NCBI RefSeq assembly: GCF_004014775.2
Contig: NZ_CP042809.1
Location: 124,001-188,000 of the forward strand
Origin: Acetobacter oryzoeni
GTDB lineage: Bacteria; Pseudomonadota; Alphaproteobacteria; Acetobacterales; Acetobacteraceae
Direction: 5' to 3'
DNA: 64,000 nucleotides
Positions 55,116-64,000 of the stretch are shown here, piece after piece. Numbering within the stretch: position 1 is the first letter of the stretch; every line of letters starts with the position of its first letter. The notes under the pieces are model-generated. The model was not told where the DNA came from. It did no database searches and saw only the letters and a program-made list of their open reading frames with translations. A program made the position numbers and the translations under genes.

Positions 55116-56705
55116 ATGACGGGAAGCATGGATGACATGACGGTTTTACGTGCGGCACTTGCTGCCGCCGAGGCGCGTGCCCGTGCCGCCGAAACCCGGG
55201 CCACAGACGCTGAAGCCCGAGCAGTCAGCGCCGAAGCCCAGATTGCCCATCTTAAACATCTTATTGCGCGGATGCGTCAGGACCGCTTCGGGGCATCCTC
55301 GGAACGGGGGCGGCGCCTGCTGAACCAGCTGGAACTTGAGCTGGAGGAGCTGGAAACAACGCAAGCCGAAGACACGTCCGAAAATGCGGCGGACCCCGCT
55401 GTCCGCGCAACAGCACCGCGGAATAACCGCGGTCGGCAACCCTTACCCGCCGACCTGCCCCGTGAACGGGTGGTTCTTCCTGCGCCAACACAGTGTCCGT
55501 GCTGTGGCGGGACGCGCCTGAGTAAACTGGGCGAAAGTATCACTGAGACGCTGGAAGTGATCCCACGCCAGTTCAAGGTCATCCAGACAGTACGGGAGAA
55601 GTTCACCTGCCGGGACTGCGAGAGCATCACCCAGCCACCAGCGCCTTTCTACCCGATTGCACGGGGGCGTGCAGGGCCAGAACTGCTGGCGGGTATTCTG
55701 TGTGACAAGTATCTTCAGCATCTGCCTCTGAACCGGCAGAGTGATGCCTTTGCGCGCGAAGGGATTGATCTTGATACCTCCACTCTGGCCGACTGGGTAG
55801 GAGCCTGCACTGCAACGCTGGCCCCTCTGAACGCGCTGATCCGGGCACATGTGCTGGCAGCCCAGCGTCTGCATGCGGACGACACCACAGTGCCGGTACT
55901 GGCGAAGGGGCGCACCGTGACCGGACGATTGTGGAATTATGTGCGCGACGATGCCCCATTTGGCGGTCTTGCGCCCCCAGCCGTGTGGTTCCGCTACTCC
56001 CGAGACCGTAAAGGTGAACATCCGGCCGACCATCTCACCGGCTGGACCGGAATCCTGCAATCAGACGCCTATGGCGGATACACCCACCTGGCAAAGCCGG
56101 GACGTCAGCCCGCGCCTGTTGTTCCGGCCGGCTGCTGGGCGCATGGACGCCGGGGACTGTTCAAGATTGCCGAAAAGGACAAGGCGCCACTCGCCATAGA
56201 GGCGGTGCGCCGGATCGACGCCATATTCGACGCCGAACGCGCGATCAACGGCAGTTCCGCCGCACATCGGCTGGATATCCGCAAGGAGAGCATCGCCCCG
56301 CTGGTCGAGGAGTTGCTCGACTGGATGCGCGATACCTGCCGGCGCATGTCGTCTAAAAACCCCGTTGCCCAGGCAATGAACTATATTCTCAGACGGGTCG
56401 ATACATTCACGGTATTTCTTGAAGACGGTCGGATCTGTCTGACGAATAATGCGGCGGAACGTGCAATCCGCAGTATCGCACTGGGGAGAAAAGCCTGGCT
56501 GTTCGCAGGCTCCGATCGTGGCGGTGAAAGAGCCGCCGCCATGTATTCCCTCGTCGTCACCTGCCGCATCAACGAGGTCAATCCTCAGGCATGGCTCGCC
56601 GATGTGCTCGCCCGCATCAACGACACTCCCAACCCACGCCTCCATGAACTCCTGCCCTGGCATTGGAAACCCATTGCTCAAGGCGAGAATAACATCGCTG
56701 CCTGA
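55116..56705 (+). CDS. tnpC: IS66 transposase TnpC
   Basis: 529 residues. An Ala/Arg/Glu-rich coiled coil (about residues 8-55, many AEARARAAE-type repeats) is followed by a zinc-finger-like CPCCGGTRLSKLGE and CRDCESITQPPAPF, then the DDE domain with HADDTTVPVLAKG (Asp), LQSDAYGGYTHLA (Asp) and NAAERAIRSIALGRKAWLFA (Glu). All parts are present, so the element looks active. Confidence 0.95.
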   Translation: MTGSMDDMTVLRAALAAAEARARAAETRATDAEARAVSAEAQIAHLKHLIARMRQDRFGASSERGRRLLNQLELELEELETTQAEDTSENAADPAVRATAPRNNRGRQPLPADLPRERVVLPAPTQCPCCGGTRLSKLGESITETLEVIPRQFKVIQTVREKFTCRDCESITQPPAPFYPIARGRAGPELLAGILCDKYLQHLPLNRQSDAFAREGIDLDTSTLADWVGACTATLAPLNALIRAHVLAAQRLHADDTTVPVLAKGRTVTGRLWNYVRDDAPFGGLAPPAVWFRYSRDRKGEHPADHLTGWTGILQSDAYGGYTHLAKPGRQPAPVVPAGCWAHGRRGLFKIAEKDKAPLAIEAVRRIDAIFDAERAINGSSAAHRLDIRKESIAPLVEELLDWMRDTCRRMSSKNPVAQAMNYILRRVDTFTVFLEDGRICLTNNAAERAIRSIALGRKAWLFAGSDRGGERAAAMYSLVVTCRINEVNPQAWLADVLARINDTPNPRLHELLPWHWKPIAQGENNIAA

Positions 56706-56735
56706 TCCCGCCCGCGTCTCTCACCGGATGGTTAC

Positions 56736-56972
56736 ACAAAAACGGCAGTCAGCGGCGGATTATCATTATCTTCTGGTTTTCGACAACAAATGTCGAAATT
56801 CCTTAATTAAGTTAGTCAATACTCCGATATTTCAGCACGTTATTGATTCCCTTAATTAGGCGAATATTCCTTATTAAAGCGAAAAGTATCTTTAATTATG
56901 TTAAAGATTGCATCGACATTTTTGTAAGGGGACAGTCTGCTTTCGCCTCATGTCGGTCGTAAAGAGAGTCGC
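56736..56972. other. Right part of repeat C and CTTAATTA motif array
   Basis: 56744-56965 matches 38680-38905. It has TTTCGACA-ACAAA-TGTCGAAA (hairpin), CCTTAATTAAG, CCCTTAATTAGG, CCTTATTAAAG and CTTTAATTATG. The dispersed-motif block GTCTGCTTTCGCCTCATGTC follows, and arsO coding begins in it. Confidence 0.6.
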
Positions 56973-57011
56973 TCAAGGTTTTGGTAAGCGGACACCCTGT
57001 GCCGGTGACGC
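56931..57011. repeat. Dispersed intergenic repeat at the 3' end of arsO
   Basis: GACAGTCTGCTTTCGCCTCA through GGTAAGCGGACACC, related to 10788-10880 and 9268-9370. It overlaps the last ~12 codons of arsO. Confidence 0.6.
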
Positions 57012-58064
57012 AAGCCAGGCCGCCAGTTGTCGGACCATGGATCGCGCGACACGGCCCGCCCCCAGCAGGGTGGCGCATGCGGGGCCGCACCAGGAGCCAT
57101 AACCCAGCAGCCAGAGACGTGGCTCCCTGACGGCCTGCTGCCCGTTAACGCGGATCAACCCGTCCGGCTCGATCACATCGAGTGGTGCAAATGCAGAGAG
57201 TGCAGGACGGAAGCCGGTACACCAGATGATCGCGTCGATGGCTTCTTCCCGCCCATCGGGCCAGACGACGCCCCTTGCCGTCATACGTACGAACGGACGC
57301 AGCGCGTGAAGCACGCCTCGCTCCCTGGCGGCGCGCACAGGCGGTACCATAACGATATCGCCAAAGCCGCCGGTGGGCATGGCCGACGGGCCGCCGAGAA
57401 CCCGAGCGGTCGCCCGCTCGAACAGGACCCGTCCGTCCACGTCATCGGGCAGGAAGACGGGGTCATGCAGCGTGACCCATGTTGCCTGGGCGACAAGGGA
57501 CAGCTCCGCCATAATCTGCGCACCGGAGTTGCCCCCACCCACCACGAGCACACGCTGGCCGGTAAAAGGTGCCGCTTTACAATAATGGGAGGAATGGATT
57601 TGCGCCCCAGAAAATAACCTTTGGCCCGGATAATCGGGAACAAAGGGTGCAGACCATGTGCCGGTCGCCCCGATGACAGCGCGGCTGAGGAAATCACCCG
57701 CGTTCGTTCGGACATTCAGGAATTTCTGGTCAGCGCGTTCCACACGTCGGACCGTCACAGGACGGCGGATCGGCGGCGCATAGCGCGCCTCGTAGCGGTG
57801 CAGATAGTCAAGTACCTCGTCGCGGGTAGGGTAGCTGCCATCGGGCGTGTCGGGCATCGGCCAGCCGGGGAGCGAACTGTAGGACGCGGGCGAGAACAGA
57901 TGCAGGGAGTCCCAGCCATGCACCCACGCACCACCCGCCTGCGTCCCGTTATCGAGAATGACGTAACGCAGCCCGGTCCGTCGTAGAAAATACGATGCGG
58001 CGAGTGCCGCCTGACCACCGCCCACGATCACAACATCGAACTGTTCCGCCATTGCCCGGCTCAC
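56973..58064 (-). CDS. arsO: ArsO-type flavin-dependent monooxygenase
   Basis: 363 residues. FAD site: [20 protein letters not shown]; second dinucleotide site [20 protein letters not shown] (NADPH); [14 protein letters not shown] is the late FMO/pyridine-nucleotide motif. ArsO-type enzymes accompany arsenic operons; the reaction is not firmly known. The start overlaps arsH by 4 bp (ATGA). The last ~10 residues (QGVRLPKP) lie in a dispersed repeat that also ends the truncated copy at 10841. Confidence 0.9.
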   Translation of the reverse strand: MSRAMAEQFDVVIVGGGQAALAASYFLRRTGLRYVILDNGTQAGGAWVHGWDSLHLFSPASYSSLPGWPMPDTPDGSYPTRDEVLDYLHRYEARYAPPIRRPVTVRRVERADQKFLNVRTNAGDFLSRAVIGATGTWSAPFVPDYPGQRLFSGAQIHSSHYCKAAPFTGQRVLVVGGGNSGAQIMAELSLVAQATWVTLHDPVFLPDDVDGRVLFERATARVLGGPSAMPTGGFGDIVMVPPVRAARERGVLHALRPFVRMTARGVVWPDGREEAIDAIIWCTGFRPALSAFAPLDVIEPDGLIRVNGQQAVREPRLWLLGYGSWCGPACATLLGAGRVARSMVRQLAAWLASPAQGVRLPKP

Positions 58065-58783
58065 AGGCTTTCCGGGAGACGGAATTCCGTCTTCCGTTCG
58101 CTATAGCGGTCCACAAGGTAGTCGGCCCGGTCGCGCAACAGCGATGTGAACTTCATCAGTTCCTCCATGACATCCACCATCCGGTCATAGAGGGGGGACG
58201 GCTTCATGCGGTCATCGTCACCGAACTGCGTATAGGCCATTGGTACGCTGGACTGGTTGGGGATGGTGAACATCCGCATCCACCGCCCCAGCACCCGCAG
58301 GGCATTGACGGAATTGAAGCTCTGCGACCCACCCGAAACCTGCATGACCGCCAGCGTGCGGCCCTGCGTCGGGCGGATCGAGCCTTCGGTCAGAGGCAGC
58401 CAGTCGATCTGGTTTTTGAATACTGCCGTCATGTTGCCGTGCCGTTCAGGGCTGCACCAGACCTGGCCTTCAGACCAGATCGAGAGTTCCCGCAGTTCCC
58501 GCACCTTCGAATGACTTGCGGGCACGGAATCCGCTACCGGCAGGCCGGTCGGGTCGAACACCCGTGTCTCGGCCCCCAGTACCTTCAGGATGCGTTCTGC
58601 CTCAAGCACCAGCAACCGGCTGAAGGATCGGGGACGCAAAGAGCCATAGAGCAGCAGGATACGCGGCGGATGGTCCACACGCGGTTGCGGTTCCAGCCGC
58701 GCGAGATCGACCCGTTCAAGATATTCGGGGTGGAGGGCCGGCAAGTCAGGTTCGGTCATTGTGATATTGGTCCATTCGTGCAT
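58061..58783 (-). CDS. arsH: ArsH, NADPH-dependent FMN reductase
   Basis: About 240 residues from ATG at 58783, which overlaps the arsB stop (TAATG). The flavodoxin-like FMN site is [20 protein letters not shown], with [20 protein letters not shown] and [20 protein letters not shown] following; all typical of ArsH. ArsH oxidises organoarsenicals such as methyl-As(III) and affects metal stress. An upstream in-frame extension overlaps arsB and is unlikely. Confidence 0.95.
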   Translation of the reverse strand: MHEWTNITMTEPDLPALHPEYLERVDLARLEPQPRVDHPPRILLLYGSLRPRSFSRLLVLEAERILKVLGAETRVFDPTGLPVADSVPASHSKVRELRELSIWSEGQVWCSPERHGNMTAVFKNQIDWLPLTEGSIRPTQGRTLAVMQVSGGSQSFNSVNALRVLGRWMRMFTIPNQSSVPMAYTQFGDDDRMKPSPLYDRMVDVMEELMKFTSLLRDRADYLVDRYSERKTEFRLPESL

Positions 58784-60078
58784 TACGAGTGGCTGATCCA
58801 GGGCAACCACAGGGACAGCGCCGCGAGTGTGACCAGCAGGACGGGCGGGGTGATCGCCAGTCCAACTTTCATATACTGCCCCCATGTGACCCGATGGTTC
58901 CTGGATGCCAGCACATGCAGCCACAGCAGTGTTGCGAGACTACCAATCGGCGTGAATTTTGGTCCGAGGTCGCAGCCGATGACGTTGGCATAGATCATCA
59001 GGTCGCGTGTCAGCGGCGTGATGTCGTGAGCCTGCTGGATCGCCAGCGCCCCGACCAGCACACTCGGCATATTGTTCATGATGGACGACAGAACAGCCGC
59101 CAGAAAGCCGGTGCCGATGGTGGCCGTGAACGTCCCTTGATGACCGAGCCAGACCAGTGCGGTCGCAAGATAGTTGGTCAGCCCGGCATTGCGCAGTCCA
59201 TACACCACCAGATACATGCCCAGGGAGAAGATCACGATCTGCCACGGGGCGCCCCGCAGCACCTTGCGAACAGCGATCACCCGGCCATACCCGGCGACGA
59301 GTAACAGGGTTCCGGCGGCCAGGCAGGCTACGACACAGACCGGGATATGAAACGGCGCTGTCAGGAAATAGGCCGCCAGAACGAGGGCCAGTAGCGGAAA
59401 TGCCGCCCGGAATACATGAGGGTCACGAATGGCCGTGGCAGGTGCGGGCAGTTCGGCGACGGGATAGGTCGCAGGCACCTGCCGTCGATACCACAGCCAC
59501 AGGACGGCAAGCGTTGCACCAAGGGCTACCAGATCGACAGGGACCATGATCGCGGCATAGCGATCGAACGCAATGCCGAAGAAATTCGCGCTGACAATGT
59601 TCACCAGATTGGAAATCACCAGCGGCAGGCTGGTGGTATCGGCGACGAAGCCCGTGGCGACAATAAAGGCCAGGGCCGCAGCAGGACTGAGGCGGAGTTG
59701 AGTGAGGATGGCGATGACAATGGGCGTGAGCAGCAGGGCCGCGCCGTCATTGGCGAAAACCGCTGCAATGGCCGCTCCCAGCACCACGATCAGCGGGAAT
59801 AGCGTCCGGCCTCGCCCTTTGCCCCAGCGCACGACGTGCAGGGCGGCCCAATGGAAGAACCCGGCCTCATCCAGCAACAGCGAGATGACGATCAGCGCGA
59901 TAAAGGTGAAGGTCGCGTCCCAGACGATGTGCCAGACGACGGGGATGTCGTGCCAGTGGATCACACCAGTTGCCAGAGCCACGGCGGCACCTGCCATTGC
60001 GCTCCAACCGATACCCAGCCCCCGAGGCTGCCAGATGACAAAAACGAGCGTGACAACGAAAATCAGAAGAGCCAGCAT
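58783..60078 (-). CDS. arsB: ArsB arsenite efflux pump
   Basis: 431 residues, about 12 hydrophobic segments. [40 protein letters not shown] and [20 protein letters not shown] are conserved in the ArsB family (IT superfamily). It exports arsenite/antimonite across the inner membrane. Start overlaps arsC stop (TGATG), end overlaps arsH start: a compact operon. Confidence 0.95.
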   Translation of the reverse strand: MLALLIFVVTLVFVIWQPRGLGIGWSAMAGAAVALATGVIHWHDIPVVWHIVWDATFTFIALIVISLLLDEAGFFHWAALHVVRWGKGRGRTLFPLIVVLGAAIAAVFANDGAALLLTPIVIAILTQLRLSPAAALAFIVATGFVADTTSLPLVISNLVNIVSANFFGIAFDRYAAIMVPVDLVALGATLAVLWLWYRRQVPATYPVAELPAPATAIRDPHVFRAAFPLLALVLAAYFLTAPFHIPVCVVACLAAGTLLLVAGYGRVIAVRKVLRGAPWQIVIFSLGMYLVVYGLRNAGLTNYLATALVWLGHQGTFTATIGTGFLAAVLSSIMNNMPSVLVGALAIQQAHDITPLTRDLMIYANVIGCDLGPKFTPIGSLATLLWLHVLASRNHRVTWGQYMKVGLAITPPVLLVTLAALSLWLPWISHS

Positions 60079-60500
60079 CAGGAGATCCGCTTACCGGATT
60101 CATCGACGATCTTCTCGCCATCCTCTTTGACGAAAGCACCCCGCTGCGGGTTGGGCAGGATGTCCAGAACCGCCTCGGACGGACGACAGAGTGCCGCACC
60201 CAGCGGGGTGACGACGATCGGCCGGTTCATCAAGATTGGGTGTGCGATCATGGCATCGATCAGCGCGTCATCGCTCAGGGCCGGATTATCGAGGCCGAGT
60301 TCGTGAAAGGGCGTGCCCTTTTCCCGCAGGACCGAGCGCACCGGAACGCCCATACGGGCAATCAGACTGACCAGTTCCTCACGACTGGGAGGCGTTTTCA
60401 GATACTCAATAATGCGAGGTTCCTCGCCGCTGTTGCGGATCAGTGCCAGCACGTTGCGCGACGTGCCGCAGGCTGGGTTGTGGTAGATCGTGATGGTCAT
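60078..60500 (-). CDS. arsC: ArsC arsenate reductase, glutaredoxin type
   Basis: 140 residues. The active-site Cys is in [20 protein letters not shown], and the Arg residues [18 protein letters not shown] complete the plasmid R773-like site. It reduces arsenate to arsenite using glutathione/glutaredoxin. Overlaps arsR by 4 bp. Confidence 0.95.
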   Translation of the reverse strand: MTITIYHNPACGTSRNVLALIRNSGEEPRIIEYLKTPPSREELVSLIARMGVPVRSVLREKGTPFHELGLDNPALSDDALIDAMIAHPILMNRPIVVTPLGAALCRPSEAVLDILPNPQRGAFVKEDGEKIVDESGKRIS

Positions 60501-60850
60501 GAGCAGGATTCCCGGGATGGGCAGCAGGAGGACAGGGTCGCGATCAGGGGCGCGCAGAGCTCGGGGCTGCCCGCACAGCAGTCCCTGACGAGGAAAAGCA
60601 TCAGGTCCCGCAGGCTCGGAAGACAGGCGCGATAGACGATCAGCCGGCTATGGCGTTGCGAGGTCAGCAGACCGGCACGGGCCAGGGTGGCGAGATGGGC
60701 CGAGATCGTGTTTTGCGGGACATCGAGGTGCCGCGCGACGTCTCCGGCGGGCAGGCCGTCCGGTTCGTGGCGCACCAGCAGGCGGAAGATCTCCAGCCGT
60801 GTGGACTGCGACAGGGCGCTCAGGGCAGCGAGGGCGGATTCTGTATCCAT
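60497..60850 (-). CDS. arsR: ArsR transcriptional repressor
   Basis: 117 residues. Winged helix: ARHLDVPQNTISAHLATLAR. The C-terminal half has Cys residues ([31 protein letters not shown]) that could bind As(III), in positions unlike the classical N-terminal CVC motif. It heads the arsRCBHO operon. An inverted repeat over its start is the likely operator. Confidence 0.9.
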   Translation of the reverse strand: MDTESALAALSALSQSTRLEIFRLLVRHEPDGLPAGDVARHLDVPQNTISAHLATLARAGLLTSQRHSRLIVYRACLPSLRDLMLFLVRDCCAGSPELCAPLIATLSSCCPSRESCS

Positions 60851-60872
60851 ATATCCTTGTTTGTGGATATAT
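60849..60872. promoter_or_regulatory. Probable ArsR operator
   Basis: Perfect 8-bp inverted repeat ATATATCC-N8-GGATATAT that begins inside the arsR start codon (60850). Position and A/T-rich palindrome fit ArsR-family autoregulation. Confidence 0.6.
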
Positions 60873-61399
60873 TGTCGTAAGTCAAGCTATCCTATGTGAG
60901 GAAACGGAGATCACGACTGTCGGCTTCCTCAATTTTTCCGCTCAGACCAGACATTCCGCTTACTCCCTAAACTGTCTGTCGGCTCAGCAGAAACAGAGCA
61001 GACAGGCGGTAGTCGCCTACATGTCGGACATAAAAGTGGGTTGGCTCGCCTTTCGCATAGCGGACATAGTCCGCGCAGTCCCCCGCTATCACTTGGAGCC
61101 GAGAGTGGGGTGATCGTTATGGGAAATAACCAGCAAGAATACAGGCGCTTAGGTTGGCCGTAGCAAGACCGCCCAAAGCCACTGGGCAGGGAGCATAAAT
61201 CATTTGGATCGGGCAACGATACTTTCGGTTTTCGGCCTTGACACGATGATGTTCGGTGCGGGCGGCAATCCAGATTTTCTGGACAGCGTCAAGATTCATG
61301 AAGGCAATTCCGAACCCACCCAGATGGGGTGGACGGCCTCCCTGCGGCATCAATGTGCCATGATGGAGGTTCACTGACCATCAGGAGGAGACCGCCCGT
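60873..61399. other. Intergenic region with dispersed motifs and IS110 leader
   Basis: No gene is supported. ACATTCCGCTTACTCCC (60950), GCAGACAGGCGGTAGTCGCC (61001) and GCGGACATAGTCCGCGC (61060) belong to the short-motif family. The later part, up to the IS110 start at 61400, is non-coding and may be its leader; no ORF on either strand looks real. Confidence 0.5.
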
Positions 61400-61771
61400 A
61401 TGAAAGCTAGCATAATTGGCCTTGATATTGCCAAATCCGTTTTTCAGGCTCATGGGGCTGACGCAATTGGAAAGTGCGTTTTCAAGCGCAAGCTTGGTCG
61501 CAGTGAAGTTTCAGCATTTTTTGCAAAACTTGACCCATGTGAAGTTGTTCTGGAAGCCTGCGGGTCAGCTCATTACTGGGCACGGGTGATCAGCAGGATT
61601 GGTCATGATGTCAGACTGGTTCCTCCTGATCGGGTCAAATCATTTGTCAAAAAAGGCAAGAAAAATGACGCTGTTGATGCGGCTGCGATCTGCATGGCGG
61701 CGACTCATCCTGATACGATGTGTGTTCCGATCAAGAGCGAAGAGCAGCAAGGTGTCTTGTCACTGCATTCT
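61400..61771 (+). pseudogene. IS110-family (IS1111-like) transposase, N-terminal fragment
   Basis: About 124 in-frame residues: IIGLDIAKSVFQAHGADAIG (first Asp), LEACGSAHYWARVISRIGHD (Glu) and KKGKKNDAVDAAAICMAATH (Asp pair), the RuvC-like DEDD domain. It is cut off in SEEQQGVLSLH by the Tn3-family terminal repeat at 61772; later codons come from that repeat. It is a different subfamily from the copy at 36496. Confidence 0.9.
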
Positions 61772-61799
61772 GGGGTCGTTTGCGGGAGGGGGCGAAATC

Positions 61800-62414
61800 C
61801 TACGCTAAGCTGAGAACGCGCTTCCCATAATCCCTGAGCTCGCCCTTCGGTCCGACATATCTGTATAGAGTGACGCGCTCGATCCCGAGTTCCTTGCACA
61901 GATCGGAAACAGACGTGTCGCGCTGCGCCATGGCGGCCTGGGCGAGACGCACCTGTGCTTTGGTCAGGGCGAATTTTCGCCCTCCCTTTCGTCCGCGCGC
62001 TCTGGCTGCGGCAAGGCCAGCCATGGTGCGCTCGCGGATCAGATCCCGCTCGAACTCGGCCAGAGTGGCAAAGATACCGAACACCATGCGGCCGGATGCG
62101 GTCGTGGTGTCGATCTGAGCGCCTTTTCCGGTCAGCACACGCAGGCCGATCCTGCGGTCTGACAGATCCTTCACGGTGTTGACCAGGTGGGCGAGCGAGC
62201 GCCCGAGGCGATCGAGTTTCCAGACCACCAGCACATCGCCGTCGCGCAAGGATTTGAGGCATGCAGCTAAGCCGGGCCGATCATCGCGGCTACCGGATGC
62301 ACGATCATCATAAATATTACCTGGCTCGATACCGGCGGCACGCAGGGCGTCGTGCTGGAGGTCGAGGGATTGGGAACCATCGGCTTTGGAGACGCGGGCA
62401 TATCCGATCAGCAT
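61800..62414 (-). CDS. tnpR: Serine resolvase TnpR
   Basis: About 204 residues from ATG at 62414 (MLIGYARVSKADGSQSLDLQ). The catalytic Ser is in YARVSKADG; LVVWKLDRLGRSLAHLVNTV holds the conserved Arg residues. A C-terminal helix-turn-helix (LCKELGIERVTLYRYVGPKG) binds res. Its stop lies within the 38-bp terminal repeat. It resolves cointegrates. Confidence 0.95.
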   Translation of the reverse strand: MLIGYARVSKADGSQSLDLQHDALRAAGIEPGNIYDDRASGSRDDRPGLAACLKSLRDGDVLVVWKLDRLGRSLAHLVNTVKDLSDRRIGLRVLTGKGAQIDTTTASGRMVFGIFATLAEFERDLIRERTMAGLAAARARGRKGGRKFALTKAQVRLAQAAMAQRDTSVSDLCKELGIERVTLYRYVGPKGELRDYGKRVLSLA

Positions 62415-62539
62415 GTTTCTTAAACGTTGGTTTGAAGCGGTGACGAACATGAGCACATAAGCTTGCACTATTGTGTATCTTAACCAGCATCGCAATCAAA
62501 CTATCTCAAACCTTACCTTGGAAAGAATAAGGAGCATGT
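62415..62539. promoter_or_regulatory. tnpR-tnpA divergent intergenic region, probable res site
   Basis: About 125 bp of A/T-rich sequence between the divergent resolvase and transposase starts, the usual place of res subsites and both promoters. It includes TTGCACTATTGTGTATCTTA (62463-62482). Subsites were not individually identified. Confidence 0.45.
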
Positions 62540-64000
62540 ATGCCGCGTCGCGTGACCCTGACCGATCGACAGCGCGAGGCGCTGTTTCACTTACCGGTCG
62601 ATCAAGGTGATCTGCTGCGGCACTATACCCTTAGCGATGAGGATCTCGGGCATATCCGCCAGCGCCGGCGCGCCCACAACCGTTTCGGCTTCGCGCTGCA
62701 ACTGTGCGTCCTGCGCTACCCGGGCCGGGTACTCACCCCTGGCGAGCTGATCCCGGCACAGGTATCGGATTTCATCGCGGCCCAGCTCGGGCTGAGCCGT
62801 GACGATCTACTCCTCTATGCCGCGCGCGAGGAGACCCGGCATGAGCATCTGGCGGACCTACGCCGGATCTACGGCTATCGCTCCTTTTCGGGGCGGGGCG
62901 CACGGGATTTGCGCGATTGGATCGCTCGGGAAGCCGAGGCGGCGACATCGAATGAGGATCTTGCCCGTCGCTTCGTTGCAGAGTGTCGCCGCACCCGCAC
63001 AATCCTTCCCGGTTTCTCAACGATTGAGCGCCTTTGTGCCGATGCACTGGTCAAGGCCGAACGCAGGATCGAAGATCGTATCGCCCATCGCATAACACCA
63101 GCCCTGAGCGAGAATTTGGCTCATCTGTTAGAGAATACGGTGGATGGTCGCATCACCCGCTTCGTATGGCTGCGACAGTTCGAAGTTGGCGCAAATTCGG
63201 CGGCGGCCAATCGGCTGATGGATCGACTGGAATATCTCCACAAGTTCGATCTTCCGGCAGATTTGCTGGACGGCGTTCCCGCGCATCGTGTGACCCGCCT
63301 TCGCCGGCAGGGCGAGCGCTATTACGCCGACGGCATGCGCGATCTGCCCGAAGGCAGGCGGCTTGCAATCCTCGCTGTCTGCACCATGGAATGGCGGTCA
63401 TCTCTGGCTGATGTCATCGTGGAGACCCACGATCGCATCGTAGGCCGTCTCTATCGGGTCTCCGAACGCCTTTGCAGCACCAAGATCGCCGACGAAAAGG
63501 CGGCCGTTCGGGACACGCTGAAGTCTTTTGCTGAAATCGGTGGTGCTTTGCTTGGAGCGCAGGACGATGGCGCATCCCTGGACGGGATAATCACCACCGG
63601 TCCAGGCTGGGAACGGTTCAGAACCCTTGTCGCCACGGCCTCTGCGTTGACCAATGTGCTCGCTGCCGACCCGCTCAGCCGTGTGCTGGACGGCTATCAT
63701 CGCTTCCGCCTCTATGCGCCCAGGATGCTGCGCCTGCTCGACATGCAGGCGGCGCCGATTGCCAAGCCTCTTCTGACGGCTATCGCGCTGCTACAGAGCG
63801 GGATCAAATCCGATCCTCCTATGGATTTTCTACGTCCCAACTCCAAATGGCATCGCCATCTTCGCGCTGCGCCCGCCGGCGACTACCGACTTTGGGAAAT
63901 CGCGGTGCTGTTCCATATCCGCGACGCTTTCCGGTCCGGCGATATATGGCTGGCAAAATCGCGCCGCTATGGCGACCTCAAGCAGATCCTGGTCCCGCCA
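62540..64000 (+). CDS. tnpA: Tn3-family transposase TnpA, N-terminal half (runs off the window)
   Basis: 487 codons from ATG at 62540 (MPRRVTLTDRQREALFHLPV), open to the last base. The N-terminus has the DUF4158 domain: TLSDEDLGHIRQRRRAHNRF and FALQLCVLRYPGRVLTPGEL. The DDE catalytic half lies beyond the window. GGAG precedes the start by about 7 bp. Full-length members are about 950-1000 residues. Confidence 0.95.
   Translation, partial: MPRRVTLTDRQREALFHLPVDQGDLLRHYTLSDEDLGHIRQRRRAHNRFGFALQLCVLRYPGRVLTPGELIPAQVSDFIAAQLGLSRDDLLLYAAREETRHEHLADLRRIYGYRSFSGRGARDLRDWIAREAEAATSNEDLARRFVAECRRTRTILPGFSTIERLCADALVKAERRIEDRIAHRITPALSENLAHLLENTVDGRITRFVWLRQFEVGANSAAANRLMDRLEYLHKFDLPADLLDGVPAHRVTRLRRQGERYYADGMRDLPEGRRLAILAVCTMEWRSSLADVIVETHDRIVGRLYRVSERLCSTKIADEKAAVRDTLKSFAEIGGALLGAQDDGASLDGIITTGPGWERFRTLVATASALTNVLAADPLSRVLDGYHRFRLYAPRMLRLLDMQAAPIAKPLLTAIALLQSGIKSDPPMDFLRPNSKWHRHLRAAPAGDYRLWEIAVLFHIRDAFRSGDIWLAKSRRYGDLKQILVPP

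Larger units (their letters stand above)
54211..56735 (+). mobile_element. IS66-family insertion sequence (complete)
   Basis: 2525 bp with ends starting GTAA and ending TTAC; inverted repeat core TCCGGTGTGAGACGC at the left and its near-complement at the right (TCCGGTGAGAGACGC read inward). It is flanked by an 8-bp direct duplication ACAAAAAC, the length usual for IS66. It carries tnpA, tnpB and tnpC. The intact duplication suggests a recent insertion into repeat C. Confidence 0.95.
61772..64000 (+). mobile_element. Tn3-family transposon, left end (incomplete in window)
   Basis: A 38-bp terminal repeat at 61772-61809 starts GGGGTCGTTTGCGGGAGG and ends TACGCTAAG, the Tn3-family end. Inside are tnpR (minus) and tnpA (plus), divergent, with a ~125-bp gap for the resolution site. 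The right end is beyond the window. Confidence 0.92.

Noticed and set aside
56880-56910. Possible XerC/XerD (pdif-like) site at AATTATGTTAAAG
   Set aside because: Only the XerD-like half fits; the XerC half does not match, so it is not called.
58997-60306. Plus-strand ORFs opposite the arsenic operon
   Set aside because: Shadows of arsB and arsC, which are fully supported.
60929-61216. 95-residue minus-strand ORF
   Set aside because: It lies over the dispersed motifs and looks like translated repeat DNA.

Overview
The window looks like accessory DNA (plasmid or integrated island) of an alphaproteobacterium, most likely an acetic acid bacterium (Acetobacteraceae). This is inferred from overall protein character, an alphaproteobacterial-type LexA box (GTTC-N7-GTTC) and IS types common in that group; no rRNA, tRNA or replication gene is present to fix the taxon. 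At least six insertion sequences or fragments, the start of a Tn3-family transposon, four toxin-antitoxin (TA) pairs, a type I restriction system and many dispersed repeats make it a mosaic.

Layout. 0.3-4.3 kb: a drug-efflux/isochorismatase operon and its TetR-type regulator, split by an IS630 element. 4.4-9.1 kb: Na+/H+ antiporter, MarR regulator with a small membrane protein, and a YeiH-type exporter with a divergent LysR regulator. 9.4-11.3 kb: tyrosine recombinase, Phd/PIN TA pair and a truncated copy of an arsenic-locus flavin monooxygenase. 11.3-14.1 kb: VIT-type metal transporter, cytochrome b561 and chromate transporter ChrA. 14.8-21.9 kb: SOS mutagenesis cassette imuA-imuB-dnaE2 with a LexA box, and a divergent DUF1275-SRAP pair. 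22-23.8 kb: oleate hydratase. 24.2-26.8 kb: a DUF4238 gene and an unrecognised gene with a nuclease-like patch. 27.1-34.5 kb: type I restriction-modification operon (half-S, M, frameshifted S, R, YgjP-type metallopeptidase). 34.5-36.2 kb: a long intergenic region with a dense CGTCATGACG repeat cluster, hairpins and two unrecognised genes.

36.4-38.6 kb: an IS110 element interrupted by an IS3-family element. 39.1-41.9 kb: formaldehyde detoxification operon (frmR, frmA, VOC protein, fghA) with a double operator. 42.3-45.8 kb: HigBA-like TA, HNH nuclease, a membrane-anchored unknown and CcdAB. 46.1-51.4 kb: frameshifted metallo-beta-lactamase-fold gene, YciI protein, LysR, SDR, AraC, DUF2938 and Rrf2 genes, arranged as divergent regulator/target pairs. 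51.5-52.8 kb: IS5-type element. 53.1-53.8 kb: second Phd/PIN pair. 54.2-56.7 kb: complete IS66 element with an 8-bp target duplication. 57.0-60.9 kb: arsenic operon arsR-arsC-arsB-arsH-arsO. 61.4-64 kb: IS110 fragment cut by the 38-bp terminal repeat of a Tn3-family transposon whose tnpA runs off the window.

The cargo is mostly stress resistance (arsenic, chromate, metals, formaldehyde, drugs, DNA damage) plus maintenance and defence genes. Several intergenic repeat families are shared between distant sites and may have mediated assembly. Three or four genes carry apparent single-base frameshifts, so either decay or sequencing error affects the window.
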